Part shown: piece by piece, positions 1 through 11,230 of the stretch
How positions within the stretch are numbered: position 1 is the stretch's first letter
How the letters are laid out: each line of letters opens with the position of its first letter
Source: Ectobius pallidus
Taxonomy: Eukaryota; Arthropoda; Insecta; Blattodea; Ectobiidae
DNA: 64,000 bases
Assembly (NCBI GenBank): GCA_964059195.1
Contig: CAXKWD010000005.1
Span: 41,183,825-41,247,824, forward strand
Reading direction: 5' to 3'
Notes under the pieces: model-generated
What the model saw: only the letters and a program-made list of their open reading frames with translations
What the model was told of the DNA's origin: nothing
Database searches by the model: none
Position numbers and translations under genes: made by a program

Positions 1-520
1 CTTGATGTGGATTATCGGTACTTTGTACCTCCATTTTGTCACAATTAGGGTAGTCATTATTTGGTTTATTTGTACGGCGAGGATAGTCATTATTTGGTTT
101 ATTTGCACGTAGAGGGTAGTCATTATTTGGTTTATTTGCACGTAGAGGGCCCGGGCCATAATTTATACTGTGAGCCGCATTCACAGTTTCATTATTAATA
201 TGTTTACACTTTTTTCTACTAACTTTCCTGTTTTTCCTGAGAGAATTTACATGCGTGGTCATGTAGTCTGCGTTCAGTTTACTAAAATCACTGTTAATAA
301 AAGTCCTTGTCGGGTAGGAACGGTGAGTCTGGCATTTAAGGTCTGTAGCGTGAGTCCTGTTAATCAAAATAGTCCGCTTACTAGGGGCGCGCGATTCCCT
401 AGTAGGCTCGTCCTGCAAGTCCGTCTCGTTTGTCTTCCTAACCTCCTTCGTCTTAAGTCTTTTGTAAACACTAGCACTGACCACTGAGTCACCACTCTGG
501 TACCTAGAGTGGGACAAATC
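1..520 (-). CDS. Pol-like extension downstream of Gag stop, partial
   Basis: Reading the minus strand on past the gag TGA gives 173 codons without a stop, in the gag frame, running off the left window edge. The product is rich in Lys, Arg, Asn, Ser and Thr and has no recognisable protease motif before the edge. Near the end it contains three copies of an 11-residue repeat (ANKPNNDYP core), encoded by a 33-bp tandem repeat at 51-149. It is probably the linker between Gag and protease. Expression would need stop-codon readthrough or a TGA that is a mutation of this copy. An open stretch this long is unlikely by chance in AT-rich DNA. Confidence 0.55.
51..149. repeat. 33-bp tandem repeat, three units
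   Basis: Three units start at 51, 84 and 117 and share the core tagtcattatttggttta. Units 2 and 3 are nearly identical; unit 1 differs in a few bases. The 33-bp period equals 11 codons and keeps the minus-strand pol-like frame open. Confidence 0.9.
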
Positions 521-1912
521 TCATTCTCCAGAGCGACTGGGAGCATTACTATTCTCCACATTTCTATTCACAGGAGCTTTGCAGAACCTCACTACATGTC
601 CTGCTTTACCACATCTAAAACACGTAACTGTCTTCCTATTAGTAGCACTGTCAAATCTAACACTGGGCTTGGGCTGAACGGCACGAGGGGGAACTTCCTG
701 TTCACTCCTCAACGAATCGGTGTAGCTTATGGCATTAACCCTGGCACATAAACTCTCCAATTCCTTAAAAGACACCGGCCTACTCTCAAAAACTACCTTC
801 GACCTAGTTTCAGGAGACATACCTTCGGCAATGGTATCTACAATCTCTTTCTCAGACAGACGAAGCTTGAAAATGCTTGCACTTCTCCTAACGCTTCTAG
901 CGTATGCAGCAAGAGATTCACCGCCTGCTTGAGTGCGATAAAAATGCTTATTTACTAGAGCAGCTCTAGCACGGACAGGCAAGTAAATATTTAGCAGCTT
1001 TTCATGAAAATGGTTTAAACCTAATCCAGTATTAATGGCTTCTAAAGCCACATCGCGAAAAGCTCCTGAAAGTTTAGAAAATAAATATGCCAAGATATCT
1101 CTGTCATCAAAATCAAAAACTGAAGCCTGTTCTTTCAAGTCGCATACATAACCAATAAATTCTAACACCTTTTCCACAGTTTCATCTGAAAAATGGGAAC
1201 CATTTTCAAGAAGAGAAGCTAATGGGTGAGGAAGATTGGCGAACGATACTCGGTGCATAGGAGGAAACAAATTTGGCTTAACGTCTGGTCTAGGATAAGA
1301 AAAACCACTACTTTCTGCTCGGTACGCCTGACTATGGTCCAAAAACTCAGTTCGGGTTTGTCTAATCGGGGATTCATAATCAATAAAGTGGTCCCTAGCA
1401 GTTTGACTAGTATTCACTGGCTGTATGGGATTTTTCACTTCGCGATCAAGCTGTGCGCTCACCACAGCACCTAACTCCGTATCAGTAAAGTTTAGTTTGC
1501 TTAACATGTCCATAAGTTTATTGTCAGCATCGATCCACTTTTGCTCATAAGGAGTCTTTCCTACTAACTGCTTTATGTCACAAACTCTGTTTTTTAGGTG
1601 AAGGGCCCTATCTACTACTTTTGCTACACTTGCACTACTAAGATTCTGATGACCTAATTGATCATCAAGAAATTCTAACCTATCGCGCACTTCTGATAAC
1701 AAAAGGGAAATGTGTGACTCACCCAGATAATCCAAGTCGACTGGTTTGTCCAAATTTTCCGTCAACTCCCTGCGCAATTCAGGAACTACTCTGTTTTCAT
1801 CTGGTTCGAGTCCCCTTAGTTTCAATTCGTACAACAGGTCTGACTTCAGTAGATGTTCAGGTTTTACCCTTATACGCTCCATTGTAAGTGACATGAAAGG
1901 CAAGGTACACAA
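521..1912 (-). CDS. Retrotransposon Gag with CCHC zinc knuckle
   Basis: Gag-type structural protein of an LTR retroelement, 463 residues on the minus strand. The N-terminal part (about residues 10-60) is charged, with Leu-rich helices rather like a SAP/gag head. The middle (about 210-400) has the spacing of a retrotransposon capsid domain, and a zinc knuckle CFRCGKAGHVVRFC sits near residue 431. Such proteins form cytoplasmic particles around element RNA. The frame ends at TGA (523-521), but the same frame stays open for 173 more codons to the window edge, so Gag and a pol-like extension are separated by one in-frame stop. I placed the start at the first Met of the open frame; a second Met (MERIRV) ten residues later is equally possible. 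The family is probably Ty3/gypsy-like, inferred without seeing RT. Confidence 0.85.
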   Translation of the reverse strand: MCTLPFMSLTMERIRVKPEHLLKSDLLYELKLRGLEPDENRVVPELRRELTENLDKPVDLDYLGESHISLLLSEVRDRLEFLDDQLGHQNLSSASVAKVVDRALHLKNRVCDIKQLVGKTPYEQKWIDADNKLMDMLSKLNFTDTELGAVVSAQLDREVKNPIQPVNTSQTARDHFIDYESPIRQTRTEFLDHSQAYRAESSGFSYPRPDVKPNLFPPMHRVSFANLPHPLASLLENGSHFSDETVEKVLEFIGYVCDLKEQASVFDFDDRDILAYLFSKLSGAFRDVALEAINTGLGLNHFHEKLLNIYLPVRARAALVNKHFYRTQAGGESLAAYARSVRRSASIFKLRLSEKEIVDTIAEGMSPETRSKVVFESRPVSFKELESLCARVNAISYTDSLRSEQEVPPRAVQPKPSVRFDSATNRKTVTCFRCGKAGHVVRFCKAPVNRNVENSNAPSRSGE

Positions 1913-3884
1913 TATTAGCCAAGAGAACAGACTAGCAAAAAATAAACATTAATACACTGTTAAACAGAAAGCACTCCTAACCTGAAATTATATTCGAATG
2001 TTTCCACTTCAAAAAAAATTATTTTTTCACTATTTTGCAAAATTTACTATCGTGGGCTAACCAATTTGGTTAACAACCACGCTCGAAAGCTATCACTAAC
2101 TTTGCACCACCTCCACAGCGCAACAATTGGGTAAGGATTGTGGAAGGTTATCGCTGGGCACCAGAGGCTCTGGAAACGAATAAATGCACTGGGGATGGTA
2201 CAAAGCAAAATATTTCGAATAGCCTAGAATACCTTCTAGCCTTTTCGAACAAGTGGAAACACCTAAATAAGAAAGATTAGTTTAAATTTTCTAAACAAGA
2301 TATATTAAACAATTATACTACAATAACAATTAAGTTAAAATGACACATCATTTAAGTTACAGATACAACAATTCATTAAATAGCCTCATGCACTCTCAAA
2401 ACTACCATTACATAAGTAAATATAATATTTTGATAAATTCTGAATAATAATTATTTTACATATATTCGGATTAAAGCAGCTCAAATAAATAGTAGAATAG
2501 TTACAATATTATTTAAATTTACATGAAGAGAAATTAATAATTATTCTGGATTCTAATTTACTAACAATCTTACAGATGTTCTGATTTCAGTAATACAGAA
2601 GTATGATTTCTATTTAAAATACATCTTGATTAACAGATAATTTCATTAGAATGGATTCTATGAGATAAAAAGTACACTTTTGAACATGCTATAATAAATA
2701 AAAATGATAATAATTTTCCTTGTTACTAAAATAACCTACAATATTGAATCTGATTTGAAATTTCTACAAGTTTGTTATCTAATGTACATTACAGAAGTTA
2801 AAATACACATTTAAGACACATACATGCTAAAATAAATGATTAATATTTACCTTGATTTGGGGGCCCCAGAATACTCACTCTTATTCACCTAACATTGAAA
2901 TACGTTTCCTTCGGGCCCTGAAGGAAACGGTCTCCCTTGGATGAGATAAAATTTTAAAACAGAAATAATTAATTTCAAGCAGATGAGTGTTCGCAAGACA
3001 GAAACTAAATTAATGAAGAAAATAAAATTTAAGAAACCATCCCCTAATACTTATTAACCTTTGGGCATTTAAACTCAATCCATGTTTATAAAATTATTTT
3101 CAAGACAAAAATCACATTATTTTAACCGTAGAACAATGGCACAAGGCACGCCAGAAAATAAAGCAAGCCCAAGGGCCTAAACCAAAACTAAGTGTTTCAC
3201 ATATTAGCTTTGCTAAAGAATTATCATAAAGCCATAGTAAAACACTGCAATTAACAAACTATCACAAGATGAATGGTGATTAAGAACACTCACCTAGTAA
3301 GAAGTTAGATGCGAGGCCATTTTTTGTTTACAAGCTTTGTACAACATCGCGAGAGAACATGACCTTTACGGTCTGACGCTCATCCAAGAAAGAGGATTTC
3401 CCGGGGTTCTGATTCGATTATATAGCACTGCATGCTGATGCTCTTCTGTTTTATTCCGCATTGCGGCACTAAAGCACCTATCAACTATACCTTTACAATG
3501 CATTAAAACAAAAGCGAATCTTTATAAGAACGGAATGATGTTGCAGTTTGCAAGCACAGCTGAGACACACTGCCTCCTGGAATGCTTCTTGATATGCAGG
3601 CAGGCTAGAGAGGGGAGGAGAAACTCGAGGTCAACTCAAGAGGGGAACAGCTTAAGTTTGAACAGACACCAGTATTCAGGAGCCCAATCTACCGCGTGTT
3701 CAAACCAATACATTATTACTCGCTCAAATTAAGTTTCATTAAAGATGCCGTTACTAAGAGAGAGACAAATTCGTGGCATTATTATTTAAATAATGGCACA
3801 ATTAGCGCAAATGAGCATTAAGGCTTGCCTTACACTAGAAGTGTGGCGTCCACTGCATTCTCCAAAGGATTCGTCACTCATTTT
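1913..3884. other. Leader/5' region of left retroelement and unassigned DNA
   Basis: No gene seen. It lies upstream of the minus-strand gag, so it should include that element's leader and 5' LTR, but I could not fix LTR boundaries because the partner LTR is outside the window. Two hairpins stand out: 2051-2081 (CGTGG and TAACCA arms) and 2903-2929 (10-bp arms around GGGCCCT). On the minus strand the first reads TGGTTAGCCCACG, which could be a primer-binding site; that is only a guess. Confidence 0.4.
2903..2929. repeat. Perfect 10-bp-stem hairpin
   Basis: CGTTTCCTTC and GAAGGAAACG are perfect reverse complements around a 7-base loop GGGCCCT. It lies in the GC-richest spot of an AT-rich stretch. 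It could be part of the LTR of the minus-strand retroelement or a separate element end; the function is unknown. Confidence 0.8.
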
Positions 3885-4195
3885 CTTCAGAGCTGTTGTG
3901 GCTGGTAACGATGTCTAAGTTTTGGTGTACTGTATTTACCAGCTGAATAACTTTTCCAGAGATCCATGTTGTATGCGTGTTTCTGTATGATATGTTTCCT
4001 AACTTTTCTCTTCTGCAAAGAAGTGATAGAGTTGTATATTTCGCTCTGGAATTCCGTAAACATCGTAATCAGCACATGAACAGATGGATGTGATTCATAA
4101 AATTGTTTTTTTAATATGTCTATGGAAAGACTCAGCCCCATTTGTCGTTCCGGGATCGCTTGATGAACAACTAGCCCATAACACCGGTGGAAATT
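3885..4195 (-). pseudogene. MULE-like transposase C-terminal remnant
   Basis: Minus-strand remnant read in two frames. The first part has TTNGAESFHRHIKK. After a one-base shift in an A-run near 4110 it continues ESHPSVHVLITMFTEFQSEI, then a basic helix and a stop. The pattern (T)TNGAE(S/A)xH followed by HPxVxxLI is typical of the region after the last catalytic residue in Mutator/MULE-type transposases. Only about 95 codons remain; I see no catalytic Asp residues and no terminal repeats. The superfamily call is from motif memory and could be another DDE transposase with the same helical tail. Confidence 0.5.
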
Positions 4196-7100
4196 TATCT
4201 ACTGTTCAGCAGTAGGCCTACTGCCACACTAGCGCCATATAGGCCGTGTTCATAATACTGTTCATCAGTGCTGCCACACCAGTAGGCCTACCACATGGGT
4301 GTGTTCGTAAATTCAGAAATTAAAAGTTAGAGCTGAGAGCCATGTATTTTAAAAATATTGCGGCAAAGTAGATTGCCTAAATTTATGTAGTCTCTGTGTG
4401 ATTAATTTGTCACATTCATTTGCGATACTGTAACCTGAATTTTGCTGTAATATAATAGTATCCCACGGGCAGTTTTCCGCAAATGGCATGCACCCCCTAA
4501 AAGATGTTTCCGCATATAAGTATCGTGAAACGTGTTTACCCCGTGTGTTATTTCGAATACGGTTTTGCCGCGATCATTGTACTTGACTTACACTGAATAT
4601 AAGAGAGAAATTATAAATATTATTCCAGAATAACAATGAGAACTTATTTTCAAAAATACTTTAAATTCTTTTAAAATATATTAAATATCACATTAGACTA
4701 TGAGCTTTGGGACTGCCACACGATTGGGCGGCAAAATATTGAGAGGGTAATGACTACATGAAAGAGTGGCAAATTTGGAAGTTAATGATTCGCTGTGTAG
4801 AAGTACTTACTTCAGTCCTTGAGAAATTCGCTTCTTCTTTCGGCGTGTAGAATTCCCTCTCGTCCGACTGCTTGCTCAGGGGCTTCCCATAAATTATCTC
4901 AAGGGTCGTGTTCCCTTACTTGTCAACTCAGAATTTAGCAATAACAACACAAGATGTTAAGTATAACAAAACTTTAGAATTTATTTGTTTCATTGTACTT
5001 CTTTGGAGATTTAATAGTAATTCCACTGATTATGTGTAACTCTCTATTGCACATACTTACTTAATGCAACTATCACCATTCATATATTATTTACTTACAT
5101 GTGTCGCGTTTGTATAATGCTCACTGATAAAAATAATCTTCACAAGGTGTTCTGTTTATTATAAGACCCCACTTGCCGTGAATTACTGCGTTTTGGGGCT
5201 AACAACCGGACTTAAGATCCTGCCCGTTCCCTGGCTAGAAGCAGAGTAGAATCTCTTACTGGCAACGCTCATTTCAATTTGTATTCCCCTCTTGTGATTG
5301 GCTGTCCCGTGTGACGTAACCAAATCTGATTGGGTTGTTTTAATTAGCGCTTTACTTTAAATAACAATTTCCGTTCATAATTATGACTGTCTGTTTTCAA
5401 TTCATGTTCTAGTAATTAAAATATGATCCCTGATTTTATGAAATAATATAATCTGTTTTCTTATTTTATTATATAATTATTGTAAGAGTTAGGCCAAGTC
5501 TCAGCTTCTTATCTCACGTACATTGGATTTTGGTTCTATTTGACCTTTATTAAAAGTACGATATATTTAATGTATTGACATTAAATACATTGGACAAATG
5601 CACATAAATGTGCAGTACCAGTTTCAGTGTCGTAATTACCAATGTAGACAAGTTGCGTACGACTGTTTTGTTTGCCCATAATTAAAAGATTTAAATTTTT
5701 AAAGTACTTTGAACTTCATTCATCAAACCAAAGACTTGGTTAACTCGGCGATCAGCCGTTAGAAAGTTATCTTTTGGGATAGATGGCAGTGAGTTTACAG
5801 GCAGCTCAGGAATTATCTTGGCAATTTAAACTCAAAACAAGGCACATTACAACATACGAAATGAACTCATATTAATACAATATTCAAATTAACACGATCA
5901 TAATTGATTTAGTTTTAAATACAAGTTGTTTATTGTGCAGTTTGAATTGCTGCTTTCAAGGCGTCAAGACTGTTCCGTGAACGATATTAATCAATAGTTG
6001 GAGAACAGTGTTATAATGAAATTCTTTATCAAAATGTGATATTATTAAGACACATACAATCAACTTATTATAGTAGGGTCGAAACGGGTAGTATGTCTAA
6101 TGATATCAATGATGACACACACAGTTAAAATGTTAGTGATTAAATAAATATCTTACGTTTATCATTAGAAATGGGAAATAACTCATTTCCTTGGTTTAAA
6201 TTTCACGATTGACAAAATCAATCGATTTCAAATTTCAGACTTTAATCTCACTTGTACTAAGTGTACCGGAAGTGACTTTTAATACCATTAATTTAATCGA
6301 ACAGCGCTCATTCTTAATGATGATAAAGGGAGTTATCAAATTAAAATAAATTAAAATAATAAATAAACAAAGAAGCATAGTATATGTAGAGGTTTTTAAA
6401 ATGCATCATGTTTAAGTAAAATTATGTTACACGACACTATAGTCTACAGTTCTCCCCGCTGCTATGCCAACGGGATAGGTCAACTGTAATATCAATCACT
6501 ATTATTTCCCCAAGTATCCATCAATATGGTACTCAATCAGAAACAGATAACATCCTAAACTGAATAGTACATAATTAATCCACGTAGCCTAATACCTTTA
6601 GAACCTTAGCCAGAGCTTTATGCAATAAAATATACATTCTGTAAAGACGATCTCTGTATAAAGGAAGCGTATTTAATTAGTATAAGTTCTTCGGTCACCA
6701 AAGAATAAAAGTAATGCTTCGTTACGTTTGCCCGCTACTGGAAGGTGTTAATTCCATCTACTTCAATTAGGTAACCCCTTTCTAAACAATAAAACTGTCT
6801 TGATACATTTAGACGTAATGATTAATTTTCTTCAAGATCCCGAAACTCAGTAAACCAAATGAAATTCTTCACGTCGTTCAATATGATTATTTTCGGTTTT
6901 TCAACATGCATATCCCTAGGTTATCTTCCAGGAAATCGACAGGTTTATTATGACTATTCCATACACCGTGTATTCGATATTGATCAATAACGTTTAGCAA
7001 TGCCTCGGATATGGACCAATCACGGTTGTTTATCTTACAAAATCTCTGCAAGATTCGCAAGGATAAATTTTATCTGATAAATAGCAGCTCGTTACTGATC

Positions 7101-7629
7101 CGTCACAGTATCGCTAATGCAGTGATTACTAGACTACATCATCCGTTGTCGGCACTAAATTTAAAAACAAATGGCAAGCAAAATGTTTAGTAATGCATCT
7201 GTTGGCGAAATTGATATTATCATAAAAGAAGCTATACCACATAATACTGAAAGAAATATAAAATGCTTATGGATTCAGTTACAAAAGTTCTGTGAATATT
7301 AAGATTAACGACAGTAGCCGTTAATAAAGTTGGGGATGAAATTGATTGTATAAGCAAAAGAAAGGAATGGGCCTCTCTCTCCTATGCTGTTGCAACTCCT
7401 CCTAATATTTTCATCATCATTCTCTTTCGCTCTATGTGTTGTTTACACTCGATTATGGTCTTACACTTACCCTGTCACAAGTTAAATTAACAGAGAGTTT
7501 GCAAAATAATTAATAGTTTGTACATTCATAGCAACAGCTAGTTCTGCTAGTTTTAGTAACTTCATATATTATTGTTGTTATTATTTATATTCAGTGTTAA
7601 ATTGTATATAATTTGTTTCTGTAATAGGG
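4196..7629. other. Unassigned AT-rich DNA
   Basis: No coding region, RNA gene or clear element ends recognised. The stretch contains several TAGGCCTA octamers near 4211 and 4288 and otherwise AT-rich sequence with many stops in all frames. The part just before 7630 may be the 5' UTR of the LINE that follows. Confidence 0.5.
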
Positions 7630-7679
7630 TGAACAATAGTGTGTCTAAAATTGATATAACTGACCCCTTTGTGATCATA

Positions 7680-8597
7680 CGAGGGTGTATCAATAAATAA
7701 CCTGACTGATTTTATTGTACTTAAATAAACCGCCCTGGAACGAAACGGCTGCTAGCCGCGGAAAGGTGATTCCTTCGTCTAGCAGTGCTGTGAATCCCAG
7801 TCAAGCAGAACGATTCAGTTAGGAGTTACACCCGGATATCGCAGGTGGTGTTTACTGTACCTAACATGGAACTGAAAATGCAGCAATGCGCATCGATAAA
7901 ATTTTGTGTTATTCTAGACAAAACTCCTACAGAAACCTTAGAAATGGTGGAGCAAGCATATAAAGACCATGCTTTAGGCAGAACACAAGTCTTTGAGTGG
8001 CACAAACGTTTCAAAGAGGGTTATGAAGACCTTCAAGATTCTCCGCGCCCTGGAAGACCCCTAACAGCAAAAACGAAAGTTAACATCAACACAATTGACG
8101 CAACTGTGCAAGAAGATCGTCGCATAACAATTGCGAAGGTTGCAGATATAATGAATTTGTCTTTAGGAACCAGATCTTGCCAGGCCAGGATGGATCTTGC
8201 ACCAAGACAATGCGCCGGCTCATCGAGCGCGTGCTACCCAATACGTCGAAGAATTGGTCAATGAGATCATGCCTCATCCACTGCAATCTCCGAATCTCGC
8301 ACCTTGCGATTTTCACCTCTTCCCTAAAGTGAAAAAGGAGCCACGTGGTCGCCATTTTCAAAGAGATCAGGAGTTGAACATCGATGCGCATTGCTGGAAT
8401 TTCAGTTCCATGTTGGGTACAGTAAACACCACCTGCGATATCCGGGTGTAACTCCTAACTGAATCGTTCTGCATGACTGGGATTCAGAGCACTGCTAGAC
8501 GAAGGATTCACCTTTCCGCGGCTTGCAGCCGTTTCGTTCCAGGACGGTTTATTTAAGTACAATAAAATCAGTCCGGTTATTTATTGATACACCCTCG
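7680..8597 (+). mobile_element. Internally deleted mariner with 218-bp inverted repeats
   Basis: DNA transposon of the Tc1/mariner superfamily, 918 bp, flanked by TA at 7678-7679 and 8598-8599. The ends are inverted repeats, about 218 bp each (7680-7897 and 8380-8597), that differ at roughly nine positions. Typical mariners have inverted repeats of about 30 bp. Here the repeat runs past the transposase start codon, so the first 18 or so codons are duplicated in inverted orientation at the 3' end. It sits inside the LINE ORF1: removing element and one TA leaves the codons for V-I-I-K-D-N. Non-autonomous because the catalytic core is deleted. Confidence 0.92.
7845..8451 (+). pseudogene. Mariner transposase, core deleted
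   Basis: The N-terminal part (7845-8170, about 110 codons) is a mariner DNA-binding domain: the first helix-turn-helix includes TPTETLEMVEQAYKDHALGR and is followed by SPRPGRP, the usual hinge motif. It then jumps, with a frame change near 8190, to the end of the catalytic domain: HQDNAPAH (second catalytic Asp) and SPNLAPCDFHLFP (third Asp). By my count 33 residues separate these Asp residues, against 34 in classical mariner. The first catalytic Asp and most of the RNase H-like fold are missing. The last 24 codons are the reverse complement of the 5' inverted repeat and are not real protein. Confidence 0.9.
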
Positions 8598-9849
8598 TAA
8601 AAGACAATGGTGATTCTGACATCTCTACATCCATAAAAGAGAGACTTTCAAATGAAAAATTATCAACTGAAAAGTTTGTATTCATGAACAAAAATAACAC
8701 TCTAAAAGATTGAAACAGCACAACTGTAAGTGATTTATCAGCTATTAATAGTAGTATGTCAAATAGCACGTTAAAGAATTATATTCCATCCATGGATACA
8801 AAGGCAGGGGTATTAAATCCTGACTCCTTCATGCAACAAGGTTTCTTAGTAGAAATGCTCTGTGGTACTGAAACTAACCCGAATAGCTACTTGTACGCTG
8901 TAAGAAGAGCAAATTAAGTGAAATGGAAATTAGGCTCACTTTACCTTACTGCTGCACCAGTGTCTGTGCATAATCAGTTCGATACACTTACGAACATAAA
9001 TGACAATTAAACACCTACAGAGTCTTCCCCGACATCAATACCACTGAAACCTCCTTCTATTTTTATTCCAGATATGGTAAATGTGCCAGAACTATTAAGT
9101 TGCATTAAGCAAAATGTTTCTGAATCAGATTTCTCACAGAAAATGCACAAGGATAAGGATAAGTTAAAATATTATCAAACTCTGTATAAACGTTTAGGTC
9201 ATTAATCAAATTACGTAATGAAAAAATGTATATACCACACGTATCAAATAAAGCGGGAAGAAGCTTTTAGGGTTATCCTTCGCATTATGCATCATTCTGT
9301 GGATGTGCCATCCATTATTTCAGAATTACAGGAACATAGGCATAGGGTTCCCAATATTTACAATATTGGACACAGATATTCCAAGGAGCCGTAGCCTCTA
9401 TTTTATGTTGACCTAGAATCCCAAGCTATTAATAAAATATTATATAAAACTGACTCTTTGTTGCATGAGAAATTTACATTTGAAGCACCATATAAAAAGG
9501 GCTTAGTCCAATGTATGCGCTGTCAGATGTATGTGCACACAAGAAAGTACTACAGGAGATCTCCTAGGGTACGTATAGATCTGCGCTCCTCTTGCGCGCC
9601 GTGCAGCACGCGTGGCGCTCGTTGAAATTATTTTTACAGCACTCCTCTTGCGTTCCATAGGAAAGCGACGAACCTACTGCGAACCACTAGCTTTCATCAT
9701 TAGGCCTAATATTTTGTGTGTTTTTTGCTTAGAAAACTAGTTTTGAAAAAAGTCCTCAATTGCAAAACTTGTCTACGGCTTAAATATCGAAACAAAACCA
9801 TTTTTAAACAAGAGTTGAAAAGTGTGTAAACAGTGTTATTATTTATATT

Positions 9850-10074
9850 TTATAACTTACCTTTTCCTGTACCTTTGCTGGCGTTAACTTTAATTTTCTC
9901 TCGCCGGTTACAAGAAAGCATAGGCCTAGATAACATCTTCTTCTTGCACTCTTCTGAGGACGTATTTATTTCCATTCGTATTTCCCTCCATGCATCCTCC
10001 TTTAATTCTTTTTTGTAGTTATCCTTATGTTTTGGGTTCCACAGTAGAGGTTTTGATTTGTAAATATGTATCAT
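9850..10074 (-). pseudogene. MADF-domain protein fragment of Harbinger-like element
   Basis: 74 codons on the minus strand with KSKPLLWNPKHKDNYKKEL, DAWREIRMEI and a basic tail. This is the core of a MADF (Myb/SANT-like) DNA-binding domain: short helix, a Trp in LLWNP, and a second conserved Trp in AWREI. Harbinger elements encode such a protein alongside the DDE transposase, where it helps the transposase reach DNA and the nucleus. The normal domain is about 85-90 residues, so the front is missing and the rest of the protein is absent. Confidence 0.65.
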
Positions 10075-10339
10075 CTGCAGATCTCCTCGTATCTCTCCAT
10101 GATTATATCACATACAAGCTAGCTCATTCAATCTTGACTAATGTCCTTCAGAGAAGGACCAGTGGGCTAGCTAGGCACGTCAGCAAAATAGCACATGTTA
10201 CAATAAACAAACAGTCAAATTTCCTGTAGGCCTACTCTGTTTGGAGACGACAATTCACTGCTATATAATTCATGCAGCACGGGTGCATGCAAATGTTTTA
10301 ACGAATGCTATTTATTTAATAACGTGATAATGCCTCCTA

Positions 10340-10500
10340 TACTGTCAAAACTAAAAGGGGAAACTCTACACAGTCAAAGTAGCGAGATTGCTGCTAATGT
10401 TTATGAGTAGGCCTACATGAAGGAAGAAGCCAAACATAAAGATCGATTTTCTCCAGCGTATTTTAAAGAAATTCAGAAAGTGCAAAGTAACGTACACAAC
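10340..10500 (+). pseudogene. Possible transposase N-terminal remnant
   Basis: One frame reads GETLHSQSSEIAANVYE, a TAG, then YMKEEAKHKDRFSPAYFKEI. The first part resembles the start of a helix-turn-helix in insect DDE transposases (EI..NVY.YMKEEA). It lies inside the Harbinger-like element on the strand opposite the MADF fragment. No catalytic residues remain; family assignment is uncertain. Confidence 0.35.
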
Positions 10501-11230
10501 ATCTGACTCAGCTCCTGCTTCTGTATACCTATCCTTCCCAAAAAGGTGAGTAAGTGACTCGCATCAACCTATCATATAATTTTTTCATTTGCCAATTGTA
10601 CAGTAAAGCTTGAGGAGCGGAGCGCTGTGAAAATAATTTCAGCGAGATGCACGCGAGCAGCACGCAACTACCAAAAACACGTCCAAATATGAAATCAGAA
10701 ACCCTTTGTGTTCGTCGAAAAAACCGACAGGAGACGGATCGTGGCGAGCGGCATGCGAGCGGTTCGTGTGCACCTCAAAATGCCGTACACATCTGCGTGC
10801 CGAGCGGCAGATGTATACGTACCCCTAGATGCGTAAAGTGAGGAGATTATCATCTAACTGAAACGTGCCAGAAGGACCTTTCACTCCTGAAACATGAGCT
10901 CTTTGCTCGGGAAGTCACCCAGCCAACTACAAAGGATGCGTTGTTTATCGGAATATTTTAAGTAGGCGATGCCGATATCCGACTACCTCAAGACCAGTAA
11001 CTTCTCCTTCATCAAGTCAATCAAATACTGCTAATTTTTACCGTTCTATTCTCCGTCACATCGTCCATTTACTTCCTTCAATAATTATGCAATCAAACAT
11101 AATAAACTGATATCACAGGCATTATTCAACGATAATTCCTCAAAGAGAAAGTTGAACAAATGGGTTCATTACTTAACCTTCTCTATGTCATTGTGTCCAA
11201 AATCAAAGAATCATGGCGTGAATGTGTAGA

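Larger units (their letters stand above)
9567..10824. mobile_element. PIF/Harbinger-like element nested in LINE ORF1
   Basis: A 1258-bp insertion bounded by GGGTACGTATAGATCTG at the left and the matching inverted sequence ending TACGTACCC at the right. It is flanked by CTA at 9564-9566 and 10825-10827. A 3-bp target duplication and GGG-starting inverted ends fit PIF/Harbinger. Removing it with one CTA restores the LINE codons for R-S-P-R-C-V-K. Inner inverted repeats also exist: 9580-9660 is similar to the reverse complement of 10613-10675. It carries a MADF-type protein remnant (minus) and a second remnant (plus), consistent with the two-gene layout of this superfamily. Confidence 0.8.
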
